A DNA stretch of 64,000 bases. It comes from Comamonadaceae bacterium. GTDB taxonomy: Bacteria > Pseudomonadota > Gammaproteobacteria > Burkholderiales > Burkholderiaceae_C. The notes below the pieces were generated by a model. The model made no database searches. It had not been told where the DNA came from and saw nothing but the letters and a program-made list of their open reading frames with translations. Of this stretch, positions 54,331 to 62,518 are shown one piece after another (the stretch's first letter is position 1; the number at the start of each line of letters is the position of its first letter). The translations under genes and the position numbers were made by a program. The stretch spans positions 62,001 to 126,000 of the forward strand of contig JAIXOM010000023.1 of assembly GCA_027486755.1 (NCBI GenBank), written 5' to 3'.

Positions 54331-55737
54331 CTAGAGCTCGCTGTCCAAGAGCCGTGCCTTGACCGCGCGGCCCTTGATGCGCCCCTTGTTCAGGCGTTCG
54401 ACCACGGCCGCCGCGATGCTGCGCTCCACCGCAACATAAGTGGCAAATTCGTTGATGTCGATCTTGCCCACCTGCTCGCGGGTGTAGCCCAGGTCGGCGG
54501 TCAGCGCGCCCAGCACATCGCCCGGACGAATTTTGTCCTTGCGCCCGGCCTGGATGTGGACAGTGGCCATGGCCGGCAGCAGCGTCCCGCCCGGCGCCGG
54601 CTTGAGTTCGGCCAGCGTCTGCCACACGGTGGGCTGGCCCTGCAATTGCTCGATGCGCCCGACCGCGCCCATTTCGTCAAGCGAGGCCAGGCTCAGCGCC
54701 AGACCGCTTTGGCCGGCGCGGCCGGTGCGGCCTATGCGGTGCACATGCGCCTGCGGATCGGGCGAGATGTCCACATTGATCACAGCCGCCAGGCCCGCCA
54801 CATCGAGCCCGCGTGCCGCCACATCGGTGGCCACCAGCACCGAACAGCTGCCATTGGCAAAGCGAATCAGCACCTGGTCGCGCTCGCGCTGCTCCAGATC
54901 GCCGTGCAGCGCCAGGGCATCGAAGCCCTGGGCCTGCAGCAGGCTCACCCACTCGCGGCAGCGAAGCTTGGTGTTGCAAAACGCCAGGGTGCTGATGGGT
55001 CGAAAGTGCCGCAGCAGGTCTGCTGCGGCGGCCAGCCGCTGGTCTTCGCGCACCTCGTACCAGCGCTGCTCAATCTGCTCACTGCTGTGCTGGGCCTGCA
55101 CCTTCACCGTGACCGGATCACGCAGAAACTGCGCAGCCAGCCGGGCGATGCCTTCGGGGTAGGTGGCGGAAAACAGCAGGGTTTGGCGCTGGCTGGGGCA
55201 TTGGCGGGCGATGGTGGCAATGTCGTCGGCAAAGCCCATGTCCAGCATGCGATCGGCCTCGTCGAGCACCAAGGTGGCCAGGGCATCGAGGCTCAGGTGG
55301 CCGCGCTCGAGGTGATCCATCACCCGCCCGGGTGTGCCGACCACCACATGGGCGCCGTGCTCCAGGCTGGCGGTCTGCCCGCGCAGCGGCACCCCGCCCA
55401 CGAGTGTGACCACCTTGATGTTGTCTTCGGCCCGCGCCAGCCTGCGGATCTCGGTGGTGACCTGATCGGCCAGCTCGCGGGTGGGGCACAGCACCAGCGC
55501 CTGCACCGCAAACCGGCGGGTGTTCAGCTTGGCCAGCAGGGCCAGTGCAAAGGCCGCGGTCTTGCCGCTCCCGGTCTTGGCCTGGGCAATCAGGTCGCGG
55601 CCTTGCAGCGCGGCCGGCAGACTGGCCGCCTGGATGGCGGTCATCTCCAAATAGCCCAGCCGGCGCAGGTTGTCCCGCGCAGCGGCAGAAAGGGGCAGGG
55701 CGTCGAAGCTGTTGGAAGCCGGCGTATCGGGGTTCAT
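54331..55737 (-). CDS. dbpA: DEAD-box RNA helicase DbpA-like
   Basis: A 468-residue ATP-dependent RNA helicase. Motifs: Q motif region TAIQAASLPA, I AKTGSGKT, Ia PTRELADQ, II DEAD (LVLDEADRML), III SAT, VI HRIGRTGR. The C-terminal about 75 residues (GRKDKIRPGDVLGALT, KIDINEFATYVAV, GRIKGRAVKARLL) are the DbpA RNA-binding domain that targets hairpin 92 of 23S rRNA. It likely remodels the large subunit during ribosome assembly. It is encoded directly before the RsuA-like gene. Confidence 0.93.
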   Translation of the reverse strand: MNPDTPASNSFDALPLSAAARDNLRRLGYLEMTAIQAASLPAALQGRDLIAQAKTGSGKTAAFALALLAKLNTRRFAVQALVLCPTRELADQVTTEIRRLARAEDNIKVVTLVGGVPLRGQTASLEHGAHVVVGTPGRVMDHLERGHLSLDALATLVLDEADRMLDMGFADDIATIARQCPSQRQTLLFSATYPEGIARLAAQFLRDPVTVKVQAQHSSEQIEQRWYEVREDQRLAAAADLLRHFRPISTLAFCNTKLRCREWVSLLQAQGFDALALHGDLEQRERDQVLIRFANGSCSVLVATDVAARGLDVAGLAAVINVDISPDPQAHVHRIGRTGRAGQSGLALSLASLDEMGAVGRIEQLQGQPTVWQTLAELKPAPGGTLLPAMATVHIQAGRKDKIRPGDVLGALTADLGYTREQVGKIDINEFATYVAVERSIAAAVVERLNKGRIKGRAVKARLLDSEL

Positions 55738-55915
55738 GCACCCATCTTACGCAGGAAGTGGGGGCGTCTGAGCCGGGTCGCTCGAGCACTCTCCACAAAT
55801 CCAGCACAGTAATTCCTTCTATTATCATTGCTTGGGAGTCTGGCGTGCTGGATGCTTTCTTGACAAAAAAGCAGCTTCAGGCCCTGGCCCGCTGATCGCG
55901 CAAAGAGGTGTCGCC

Positions 55916-56014
55916 ATGAACATGACCGCCGAGCAAAACCTGCTCGCCAAGCTTAAAACCCTGTCGGCCGAGCAGGTGGCCGAGGTGGAGGCTTTGCGGC
56001 GCATAGCGGCCTGA
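55916..56014 (+). pseudogene. truncated DUF2281-like (antitoxin-type) ORF
   Basis: A 32-codon frame (MNMTAEQNLLAKLKTLSAEQ, then VAEVEALRRIAA) with GAGGTG 7 bases upstream. The 'LL.KL.TL...VAEVE' pattern resembles the first 30 residues of DUF2281 antitoxin-like proteins, whose remaining part is missing. No toxin gene is nearby. It could also be an independent small protein. It sits in the 373-base gap between dbpA and the dehydrogenase at 56111. Confidence 0.35.
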
Positions 56015-56056
56015 CGCCCCGCGCTTGACACCCGAGCTTGGCGCTCACAGAATCCG

Positions 56057-56110
56057 CCGTATCCACTGTGCGAATCTGTAATCCGCACAGTGAATTAGCA
56101 CAGGATACGG
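56057..56110. promoter_or_regulatory. nested palindrome abutting the dehydrogenase start
   Basis: The outer arms CCGTATCC (56057-56064) and GGATACGG (56103-56110) enclose a perfect inner inverted repeat CACTGTGCG/CGCACAGTG (56064-56072 and 56084-56092, 11-base centre). The right outer arm ends at 56110 and the ATG begins at 56111. The only AGGA-like ribosome site (56102-56105) lies in that arm. It can act as a DNA operator, for instance of the IclR protein at 63599, or as an RNA stem that hides the ribosome site. Confidence 0.6.
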
Positions 56111-57259
56111 ATGCCCTTAGAACTCAATTGCACGCCTGAACTGGGCCATTTGCGCTCCACCGTCCGTCGCTTCGTGCGCGACCGGCTTGAGCCCATCGCG
56201 CTGGCCATCGACGCCACCGGCCAGGTGCCGGACCATGCCATCGCCGAGATGCGGGGGCAGGGCTATCTGGGGATGCGGCTGCCGCCAGAGCAGGGCGGCG
56301 GCGGGTTTGATCTGTCGACCTATTGCCTGGTGATGGAGGAAGTGGCGCGCTCGCACAGAGTGTTCACCTTGATGATGGACGCCTCCAGCGGCCTGACGCC
56401 GATTGCCATCTCCCGCTTTGGCACGCCGGCTCAGCAAGACAAGTACCTGCGCAAACTGGCCGACGGCAGCTGGATCGCGGCCTTCGGTTTGACGGAGCCG
56501 GGCGCGGGCTCCGACGCTGCGGCGATCCGCACGCTGGCGCAGCCCTGTGAGGGCGGTTGGCGCATCCATGGCGTCAAGCACTACATCAGCGGCGCCCATC
56601 GCGCGCAGGTGATCATGGTCATCGCCAGGACCGATCCTGCCAAGGGTGCCAAAGGGGGCATTACTGCCTTTCTGGTCGAGCGCGGCACGCCCGGCTTTCA
56701 TGTGGACCGGGTCGACAAGACCATAGGCTCAGACCCGATTGAGCTGGCCGAGTTGCGCTTCGATGACTGCTTTGTTCCGCACGATGCGGTGCTGGGGCAG
56801 GTGGGCCAGGGCTTTGCCATCGCGATGAGTTCACTCACCAGCGGGCGCATGGGCGTCTCCTCGGCCTGCATAGGCACGGCCGACCGTCTGCTGGAGCTGG
56901 CGGTCGAGCATGTCAAGGTTCGCAGCACCTTCGGCCAGCTGCTGGCCGATCGGCAGGCCATTCAGTGGATGTTGGCCGATTCGGCCACCGAGCTGGCGCA
57001 CGCGCGCTCGCTGGCCTACGAGACGCTGCGCCGCATCGACGCCGGGCAAGACCCCGGGCCCGCAACCAGCATGGTCAAGTTGTACTGCTCCGAGATGGCC
57101 GGCCGGGTGGCCGATCGCGCGGTGCAGATCTTCGGCGGCGCTGGCCTGATCCGCGGCGTGCCGGTCGAACGCTTTTACCGCGACGTGCGTCACTACCGCG
57201 TTGGCGAAGGATCGTCCGAGGTCCAGCGCATGCTGATCGCGCGCGACCTGCTCAAGTGA
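56111..57259 (+). CDS. acyl-CoA dehydrogenase (operon 56-64 kb, gene 1)
   Basis: A 382-residue FAD acyl-CoA dehydrogenase. FGLTEPGAGSDAA near residue 125 is the FAD-binding signature. RVGEGSSEVQRM near the C-terminus supplies the candidate catalytic Glu of the EG[TS]S type, here preserved, in contrast to the dehydrogenase at 29196. It is the first gene of the operon, with the nested palindrome immediately before its ATG. It probably oxidises an acyl-CoA produced by the CoA ligase of gene 5. Confidence 0.92.
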   Translation: MPLELNCTPELGHLRSTVRRFVRDRLEPIALAIDATGQVPDHAIAEMRGQGYLGMRLPPEQGGGGFDLSTYCLVMEEVARSHRVFTLMMDASSGLTPIAISRFGTPAQQDKYLRKLADGSWIAAFGLTEPGAGSDAAAIRTLAQPCEGGWRIHGVKHYISGAHRAQVIMVIARTDPAKGAKGGITAFLVERGTPGFHVDRVDKTIGSDPIELAELRFDDCFVPHDAVLGQVGQGFAIAMSSLTSGRMGVSSACIGTADRLLELAVEHVKVRSTFGQLLADRQAIQWMLADSATELAHARSLAYETLRRIDAGQDPGPATSMVKLYCSEMAGRVADRAVQIFGGAGLIRGVPVERFYRDVRHYRVGEGSSEVQRMLIARDLLK

Positions 57260-57282
57260 ATTTCCGTCCCTTAGGAGTTGCC

Positions 57283-58245
57283 ATGAAGTCTTTTGTCCCC
57301 CTGTTGCTCGCCGGTCTACTGTCTGCAGCCGTGTCTGTACAAGCCCAGGAGCCCTGGCCGAACAAGCCGGTGCTGGTGATCAACCCCTGGGCCTCGGGCG
57401 GGCCGGCCGAAGCCATCATTCGCCCGATCGCCGAGAAGCTGTCGCAGCGGCTGGGCCAGCAGTTCGTGGTCGAAAGCCGCGGCGGCGCCAACGGCACCAT
57501 CGGTGCTGCAGCCGTCGCCCGCGCCCGGCCCGACGGCTATACCCTGCTGTTCTCGCATGTCGGGCCCATCGCCATCAGCCCGGTGCTGCCGCAAAAGCCA
57601 CCGTACGACCCGATCAAGGACTTCGCGCCGATCACCCAGATCGCCTCCGGCCCCACGGTGCTGGTGGTACGGCCCGACTTCCCCGCCAAGACCCTGGTCG
57701 AGTACCTGGACTACGCGAAAAAGAATCCGGGCAAGGTGTCTTACGGCTCGGTGGGTCCGGGCAGCACCACCCACCTGGCCGGCGCTACCATCGCCCACAT
57801 GATCGGCACCGAGATGATTCACATCCCTTATAAAGGGTCGGCGCCGATCAACAACGACTTGCTGGGCGGCAACATCTCCTCGGCCTTCGTCAATGTGGCC
57901 GGCGTTATGAGCCTGATCCAGGGCGGCCAGCTGCGTCCATTGGCGGTCAGCACCACCAGCCGCGCCGCGCTGCTGCCCAATGTGCCGGCGGTTTCCGAGA
58001 CCCTGCCCGGCTTCGAGGTCAACTCCTGGTACGGGCTGATGGCACCGGCCGGCACGCCACCGGCCATCGTCAACAAGCTGCACCAGGAGATCGTGCAGAT
58101 CCTCAAGCTGCCGGACATCGCCGCGCGCATGAAAGACAACGGACTCGACCCCGAGGGCACCACGCCCGAGCAGTACGCTGCCAAAATCCGCGGCGACCTG
58201 GTGCGTTGGGCCAATTCGGTCAAGGCGGCCGGGATCAAGGAATGA
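57283..58245 (+). CDS. Bug/TctC-family periplasmic solute receptor (7)
   Basis: A 320-residue receptor with signal peptide ending AVSVQAQ near residue 22. The ligand loop is PVLVINPWASGGPAE: the usual 'VVPFxAGG' is replaced by 'VINPWASGG' and the loop Asp is not conserved, suggesting a different ligand class. RPDGYTLLF follows. AGGAG lies 7 bases before ATG 57283. Its stop overlaps the start of the next gene (ATGA). Second gene of the operon. Confidence 0.91.
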   Translation: MKSFVPLLLAGLLSAAVSVQAQEPWPNKPVLVINPWASGGPAEAIIRPIAEKLSQRLGQQFVVESRGGANGTIGAAAVARARPDGYTLLFSHVGPIAISPVLPQKPPYDPIKDFAPITQIASGPTVLVVRPDFPAKTLVEYLDYAKKNPGKVSYGSVGPGSTTHLAGATIAHMIGTEMIHIPYKGSAPINNDLLGGNISSAFVNVAGVMSLIQGGQLRPLAVSTTSRAALLPNVPAVSETLPGFEVNSWYGLMAPAGTPPAIVNKLHQEIVQILKLPDIAARMKDNGLDPEGTTPEQYAAKIRGDLVRWANSVKAAGIKE

Positions 58246-59126
58246 CGCTTGAGCCGCCCGCTCGGGCGCGCATCCGCCGCGGCTTTGTCGATGTGGCCGA
58301 AGGCCAGGTGCACTACCGCGAGGCTGGGCAGTCGGCGCAGAGCGGCCTGCCGCTGTTGATGCTGCACGCCTCGCCGGGCTCGGCCAAGCTGCTGGAGCCG
58401 CTGATGGGCGAGCTGGGCCGCCGCAGCCGCGTGGTGGCCACCGACACCCTGGGCAATGGGGACTCCTCGCCGCCTGTGGGTGCCGCGCCGGACATTGGCT
58501 ATTTCGCCGATGCGCATGTCCGCGCCTGTGACGCCCTGGGCCTGGAGCGCTTTGACCTGTACGGCAGCCATACCGGCGCCAGCATCGCTTGCGAGATCGC
58601 CATTGCGCATCCGGGCCGCGTCAACCGGCTGATCCTCGACGGCATCTCTCTCTACAGCGCGCAGGAGCGGGCCGACATGCTGGAGCACTACGCGCCAGAC
58701 GTGGTGTTCGACCAGGAGGGCAGCCAGTTGCACCGCATCTGGAACTTTGTGCGCGACACCTACCTGTTTTGGCCCTGGTACCGGCGCGAGGCCGCCAACC
58801 GCCGCCATCTGGGCCTGCCCGGTGCGCACGATCTGCACGACAAGGTGGTCGAGGTGCTCAAAGCCGCCCGCACCTACCCGCTGCCCTACCGCGCGGCCAT
58901 CGCCTATGACAAGGTGCCGCGCCTGCCCCTGGTGGCTGTGCCGACGCTGCTGGCCTGCGCCCGCACAGATATGTTCATGGCCTATTTTGAGCAGGCGCAG
59001 GCGCTGATGCCGCGCGCCAAGCCGCTGCTGACCGAGGGCGTCGGCTCCCCCGCCGCGTTGGCCGCTACGGCCGCGCAGTTCGAAGATTTTTTGCAGCAGC
59101 CGGTGACGGCGGCGCCATCCCCATGA
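58242..59126 (+). CDS. alpha/beta-hydrolase-fold protein with GSHTG nucleophile elbow
   Basis: A 294-residue alpha/beta-hydrolase-fold protein (gene 3). The sheet begins LPLLMLHASPGSAKLLEPL with an oxyanion-type HASPGS. The nucleophile elbow reads LYGSHTGASIA, so the GxSxG centre is His rather than Ser, Asp or Cys. No usual GH...F catalytic His is visible near the C-terminus, although Asp in ARTDMF may be the acid. It may be a non-hydrolytic binding or lyase variant. Its ATG overlaps the Bug stop (ATGA), and its stop overlaps gene 4's start. Confidence 0.82.
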   Translation: MTLEPPARARIRRGFVDVAEGQVHYREAGQSAQSGLPLLMLHASPGSAKLLEPLMGELGRRSRVVATDTLGNGDSSPPVGAAPDIGYFADAHVRACDALGLERFDLYGSHTGASIACEIAIAHPGRVNRLILDGISLYSAQERADMLEHYAPDVVFDQEGSQLHRIWNFVRDTYLFWPWYRREAANRRHLGLPGAHDLHDKVVEVLKAARTYPLPYRAAIAYDKVPRLPLVAVPTLLACARTDMFMAYFEQAQALMPRAKPLLTEGVGSPAALAATAAQFEDFLQQPVTAAPSP

Positions 59127-60010
59127 CACACGACATTCTGGCCATCGACGCGGTGGTCAACCTCTGGACCACCGAGGCCCATGCCATCCGGCCCCAGCGC
59201 GACGCCTTCTTCGGCGGCAAGATGAAAGTCAAGGACAACACGCTGCACGGCGTCTCGCTGGAAGAAAAGCTGCGGCGCATGGACGCCGCCGGCATTGAGC
59301 GCGCTTTCCTGATTGCCACCAAGGTTGGCCCGCTGATGCACAAGGCCAGTTACCACATCCCCTATGCGATGGTGGCCGACGCAGTCAATCGCTACCCGGA
59401 TCGCTTTTACGGCCTGGCCGGCCTGGACCCCACTGAGGGCATGGACGGCGTGCGGCAGCTCGAGCAGGCGGTGCGCGAGTACGGCTTTATTGGCGCGCAC
59501 TTTTACCCGCACTGGTTTGAGCTTGCACCCGACCATGCGCGGTGGTATCCCTTTTATGCGAAGTGCGTAGAGCTCGATATTCCCGTGCAGTTGCAGGTGG
59601 GCCAGTCCATGATTTATGACCCGGCGCACCGCCTGCGCAGCGTGGGGCGGCCCATCACGCTCGATGCGGTGGCCTGCGACTTCCCGGAGCTCAAGCTGAT
59701 TGGCATCCACGTCGGCATCCCTTGGACGGAGGAGATGATCGCCATGGCTTGGAAGCATCCCAATGTTTACATCGGCACCGACGCGCACGCGCCGGCCTAC
59801 TGGCCGCCGGCCTTCCTGCAGTACATCAACACCTTTGGCCAAGACAAGGTGATTTTTGGCACCGACTTTCCGGTCTTGGACTTTGAGAAGACCCGCCAGC
59901 AGATTGAGGCGCTGCAACTGCGCCCGATTCCCAAGCGCAAGATGCTGCGCGACAACGTGCTGCGCGTCTACGGCCTGGATGAGCGGGGCAACAAGGTGGC
60001 GCGCCAATGA
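59123..60010 (+). CDS. amidohydrolase-fold protein lacking the HxH metal motif (gene 4)
   Basis: A 295-residue close paralogue of the protein at 16119. The opening LAIDAVVNLWT places Val11 and Asn13 where DxHxH should supply metal ligands. The later landmarks GIHVGIPWTEEM and IFGTDFPVLDF are kept. Conservation of the same substitutions in both paralogues argues for a defined subfamily rather than decay. Start overlaps the preceding stop by 4 bases, and its own stop overlaps the ligase start. The chemistry is unknown. Confidence 0.8.
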   Translation: MTHDILAIDAVVNLWTTEAHAIRPQRDAFFGGKMKVKDNTLHGVSLEEKLRRMDAAGIERAFLIATKVGPLMHKASYHIPYAMVADAVNRYPDRFYGLAGLDPTEGMDGVRQLEQAVREYGFIGAHFYPHWFELAPDHARWYPFYAKCVELDIPVQLQVGQSMIYDPAHRLRSVGRPITLDAVACDFPELKLIGIHVGIPWTEEMIAMAWKHPNVYIGTDAHAPAYWPPAFLQYINTFGQDKVIFGTDFPVLDFEKTRQQIEALQLRPIPKRKMLRDNVLRVYGLDERGNKVARQ

Positions 60011-61485
60011 CGACTGCCCGGCAGCCGCAGGCCAATCTTGCTGATCAGTTGTCCCTGCACGCGCGCCAGCGGCCCACCAAGCCGGCGCTGGTGTATGGCC
60101 AGCAGGTGCTGGACTACCGGACTTTGGAGTTGGCGGTGCGGCAAAGGGCAGCTCGCCTGCTGGACCTGGGCGTGCAACCCGGACAGATCGTGGGCATAGC
60201 GCTGCGCGACAGCATGGAGCATGTGCTCATGCTCTGGGCGGTGACGCGCGCGGGCGCGACCATCTTGCCGATGGACTGCCGCTGGACCGAATCGGAGCAG
60301 CAAAACCTGACCCGGCACTTCGAGGCGGCGGCAGTGATGGTGGAGCCGGGCGCCAGCATTGCAGGGGCGCGCTGCATCGAAGTGGGAGAGAGCTGGCAAG
60401 CGCAGGTCGCTGCCACCGATGCCGAGCGCGAGTTTGCCGACGGCGAACGCGGGCTCACGCTGTCCTTGTCGTCAGGCACCACCGGCCGGCCCAAGGGCCC
60501 GATGGCCACGCATCAAAAATTTTCTAATCGCTTCTGGACGCATTGGGTGGACCTGGGCTTTGGCAGCCGCGAGACCTACCTCAATGCCACGCCGCTGTAT
60601 TTTGGCGGCGGCCGCGCCTTCACCATGTCCACCCTGTATGTGGGCGGCACCGTGGTGTTGTTCCCGCCCCCCTACGATCCCGCACAACTGGCTGTCGAGG
60701 TAGCGCGCAGCGAGGCCACCATCTTGTTCCTGGTGCCCACGCTGCTGCGCCGCCTGCTGGACGCCGATCCCGCGCCGCTGGCCCCGCTCAAGCGCCTGAA
60801 GACGCTGATCTCTTCCGGCTCTGCGCTCACCGGCTGGGAGCGTCGCCGCATCCGTGAAGACCTGTGCCCCAACTTCCTGGAGTACTACAGCTCCACCGAG
60901 GGCGGAGGCGTGTCGGTACTGTCGGCTGACGACCAGCTGCAGCACGGGGAGTCGGTGGGGCGGCCGGTTTTTGGCGTGGAGGTGCAGGTGGTGGGCGATG
61001 ACCATCACCCAGTGCCGGTGGGCCAGGTCGGCCGCATCCGCTACCGGGGCCCGGCCGTGGCCGATGGCTTCCACCTTGATCCTGAGGCTGGCAAGGACGC
61101 CTTTCGCGAGGGCTGGTTCTACCCCGGTGACCTGGGCAACTTTGACGACGAGGGCTTCCTCTTCCTCAAGGGCCGGGCCAAGGACATGATCATTCGCGGG
61201 GGCATCAACCTCTACCCGCAAGAGATCGAGACCGCGCTGCTCAACGAGGCCAGCGTGGCCGACGCCGCCGTTGTGGGCTGGCCCTCGCGTGAGTTCGACG
61301 AAGAGGTGGCCGCCTTTGTGGTGCTGCGCGAGCCGGTCGACCCCGCCGAACTCCTCGCCCTGTGCCGGCGGCGCCTGGCGCCCTACAAGGTACCGCGCCA
61401 GATCTTCGTGGTCGACGAACTGCCGCGCAATGCCGGCGGCAAGGTGCTCAAGCCCGATCTGGTCAAGCGGCTCGCGCCGCTCTGA
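60007..61485 (+). CDS. AMP-forming acyl-CoA synthetase (gene 5)
   Basis: A 492-residue class I adenylate-forming ligase. The P-loop LSLSSGTTGRPKGPM near residue 155 is canonical, and YYSSTEGGG near residue 295 is the A5 motif. The hinge region GRAKDMIIRGGINLYPQEIE (about 394-413) and the C-terminal catalytic Lys in NAGGKVLK (near 483) are intact. It is shorter than feruloyl-CoA synthetases and resembles fatty-acid/aryl-acid ligases of the about 500-residue class. It would activate the acid that enters the operon's pathway. Confidence 0.92.
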   Translation: MTTARQPQANLADQLSLHARQRPTKPALVYGQQVLDYRTLELAVRQRAARLLDLGVQPGQIVGIALRDSMEHVLMLWAVTRAGATILPMDCRWTESEQQNLTRHFEAAAVMVEPGASIAGARCIEVGESWQAQVAATDAEREFADGERGLTLSLSSGTTGRPKGPMATHQKFSNRFWTHWVDLGFGSRETYLNATPLYFGGGRAFTMSTLYVGGTVVLFPPPYDPAQLAVEVARSEATILFLVPTLLRRLLDADPAPLAPLKRLKTLISSGSALTGWERRRIREDLCPNFLEYYSSTEGGGVSVLSADDQLQHGESVGRPVFGVEVQVVGDDHHPVPVGQVGRIRYRGPAVADGFHLDPEAGKDAFREGWFYPGDLGNFDDEGFLFLKGRAKDMIIRGGINLYPQEIETALLNEASVADAAVVGWPSREFDEEVAAFVVLREPVDPAELLALCRRRLAPYKVPRQIFVVDELPRNAGGKVLKPDLVKRLAPL

Positions 61486-61522
61486 CTGTCCTGACATTCG
61501 TCCACTTGCACGGGGGTATTTC

Positions 61523-62518
61523 ATGTCATCTGCCATCACCATCTTCAAGCGCCTTGCCGGCGGCCTGATTGCGGCCACTCTGGCTCTGGGGGCCTGCACC
61601 GCGGCCCAGGCTCAAGCCTGGCCGTCCAAGCCCATCCGCCTGGTCGTTCCCTTCGGCCCCGGCGGTGGCAACGATCTGATCGCCCGCATGCTGCAGCAAA
61701 AGTTGTCTGAAGGCCTGGGTCAGCCTGTGGTGGTCGACAACCGTGCCGGTGGCAGTGGCGTGGTGGGCACCCAGTTTGTGCAGCGCGCGGCTCCGGACGG
61801 CTACACCATCGTCATCGGCGGCACACCCCTGACGGTGAACCAGACGCTGCAAAAAGACACCATGGTCTACGACGTGCTCAAGGACTTCACGCCCATTTCG
61901 CTGCTGGTGCTGCAGCCGAACGTGCTGCTGGTCCACCCTGGCGTGCAGGCCAAATCGGTCAAGGAGCTGCTGGCCATGGCCAAGGCCCAGCCGGGCAAGC
62001 TCGACTACGGCACCGGCTCGATCGGCAGTGCGCCGCATCTCTCGGGCGAGCTCATGAAGGTGATGGCGGGCGTCGATGTGGTGATGGTCCCCTACAACGG
62101 CGCCGCGCAGGCCATGAACGCGATTCTGGGCGGCCAGGTGACCATGCTGTTCGACCAGCCTGCCACCTCCATCCCCCACATCCGCGCCGGCAAGGTCCGC
62201 CCGCTGGCGGTGACGAGCGCGCAGCGCTCGCCGCAGCTGCCCGAGGTGCCGACCATGGCCGAGTCGGGCCTGCCGGGCTACGAGGTCAACTCCTGGTTCG
62301 GCATCTTGGCGCCGGCGGGCGTGCCGCGCGACATCGTCAACCGCCTCAGTTCGGAATTTGCCAAGGCGGTCAACTCGCCAGAGATCAAGGACAAGCTGCT
62401 GTCCCAGGGCTTCGCGGTGGTGGGCAGCGGCAGCGAGGAGATGGGCGTCTTCATGCGGCAGGATGTGGCCAATTTCAAGAAGATCATCGAGGCTGCCAAA
62501 ATCACGGTGCCGCGCTGA
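61523..62518 (+). CDS. Bug/TctC-family periplasmic solute receptor (8)
   Basis: A 331-residue receptor, gene 6, with signal region ending ACTAAQAQA near residue 32 (it contains LGAC but Gln/Ala-rich sequence makes a lipobox doubtful). The ligand loop is PIRLVVPFGPGGGND and the second landmark is APDGYTIVIG. It is the second Bug receptor in this operon and has the canonical loop, unlike receptor 7. Its stop overlaps the next start by one base (TGATG). Confidence 0.92.
   Translation: MSSAITIFKRLAGGLIAATLALGACTAAQAQAWPSKPIRLVVPFGPGGGNDLIARMLQQKLSEGLGQPVVVDNRAGGSGVVGTQFVQRAAPDGYTIVIGGTPLTVNQTLQKDTMVYDVLKDFTPISLLVLQPNVLLVHPGVQAKSVKELLAMAKAQPGKLDYGTGSIGSAPHLSGELMKVMAGVDVVMVPYNGAAQAMNAILGGQVTMLFDQPATSIPHIRAGKVRPLAVTSAQRSPQLPEVPTMAESGLPGYEVNSWFGILAPAGVPRDIVNRLSSEFAKAVNSPEIKDKLLSQGFAVVGSGSEEMGVFMRQDVANFKKIIEAAKITVPR

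Noticed and set aside
55832..56014. A 60-codon small gene with upstream GTG/ATG start
   Set aside because: The ATG at 55916 with a better ribosome site and a family-like pattern is preferred; the upstream part looks noncoding.
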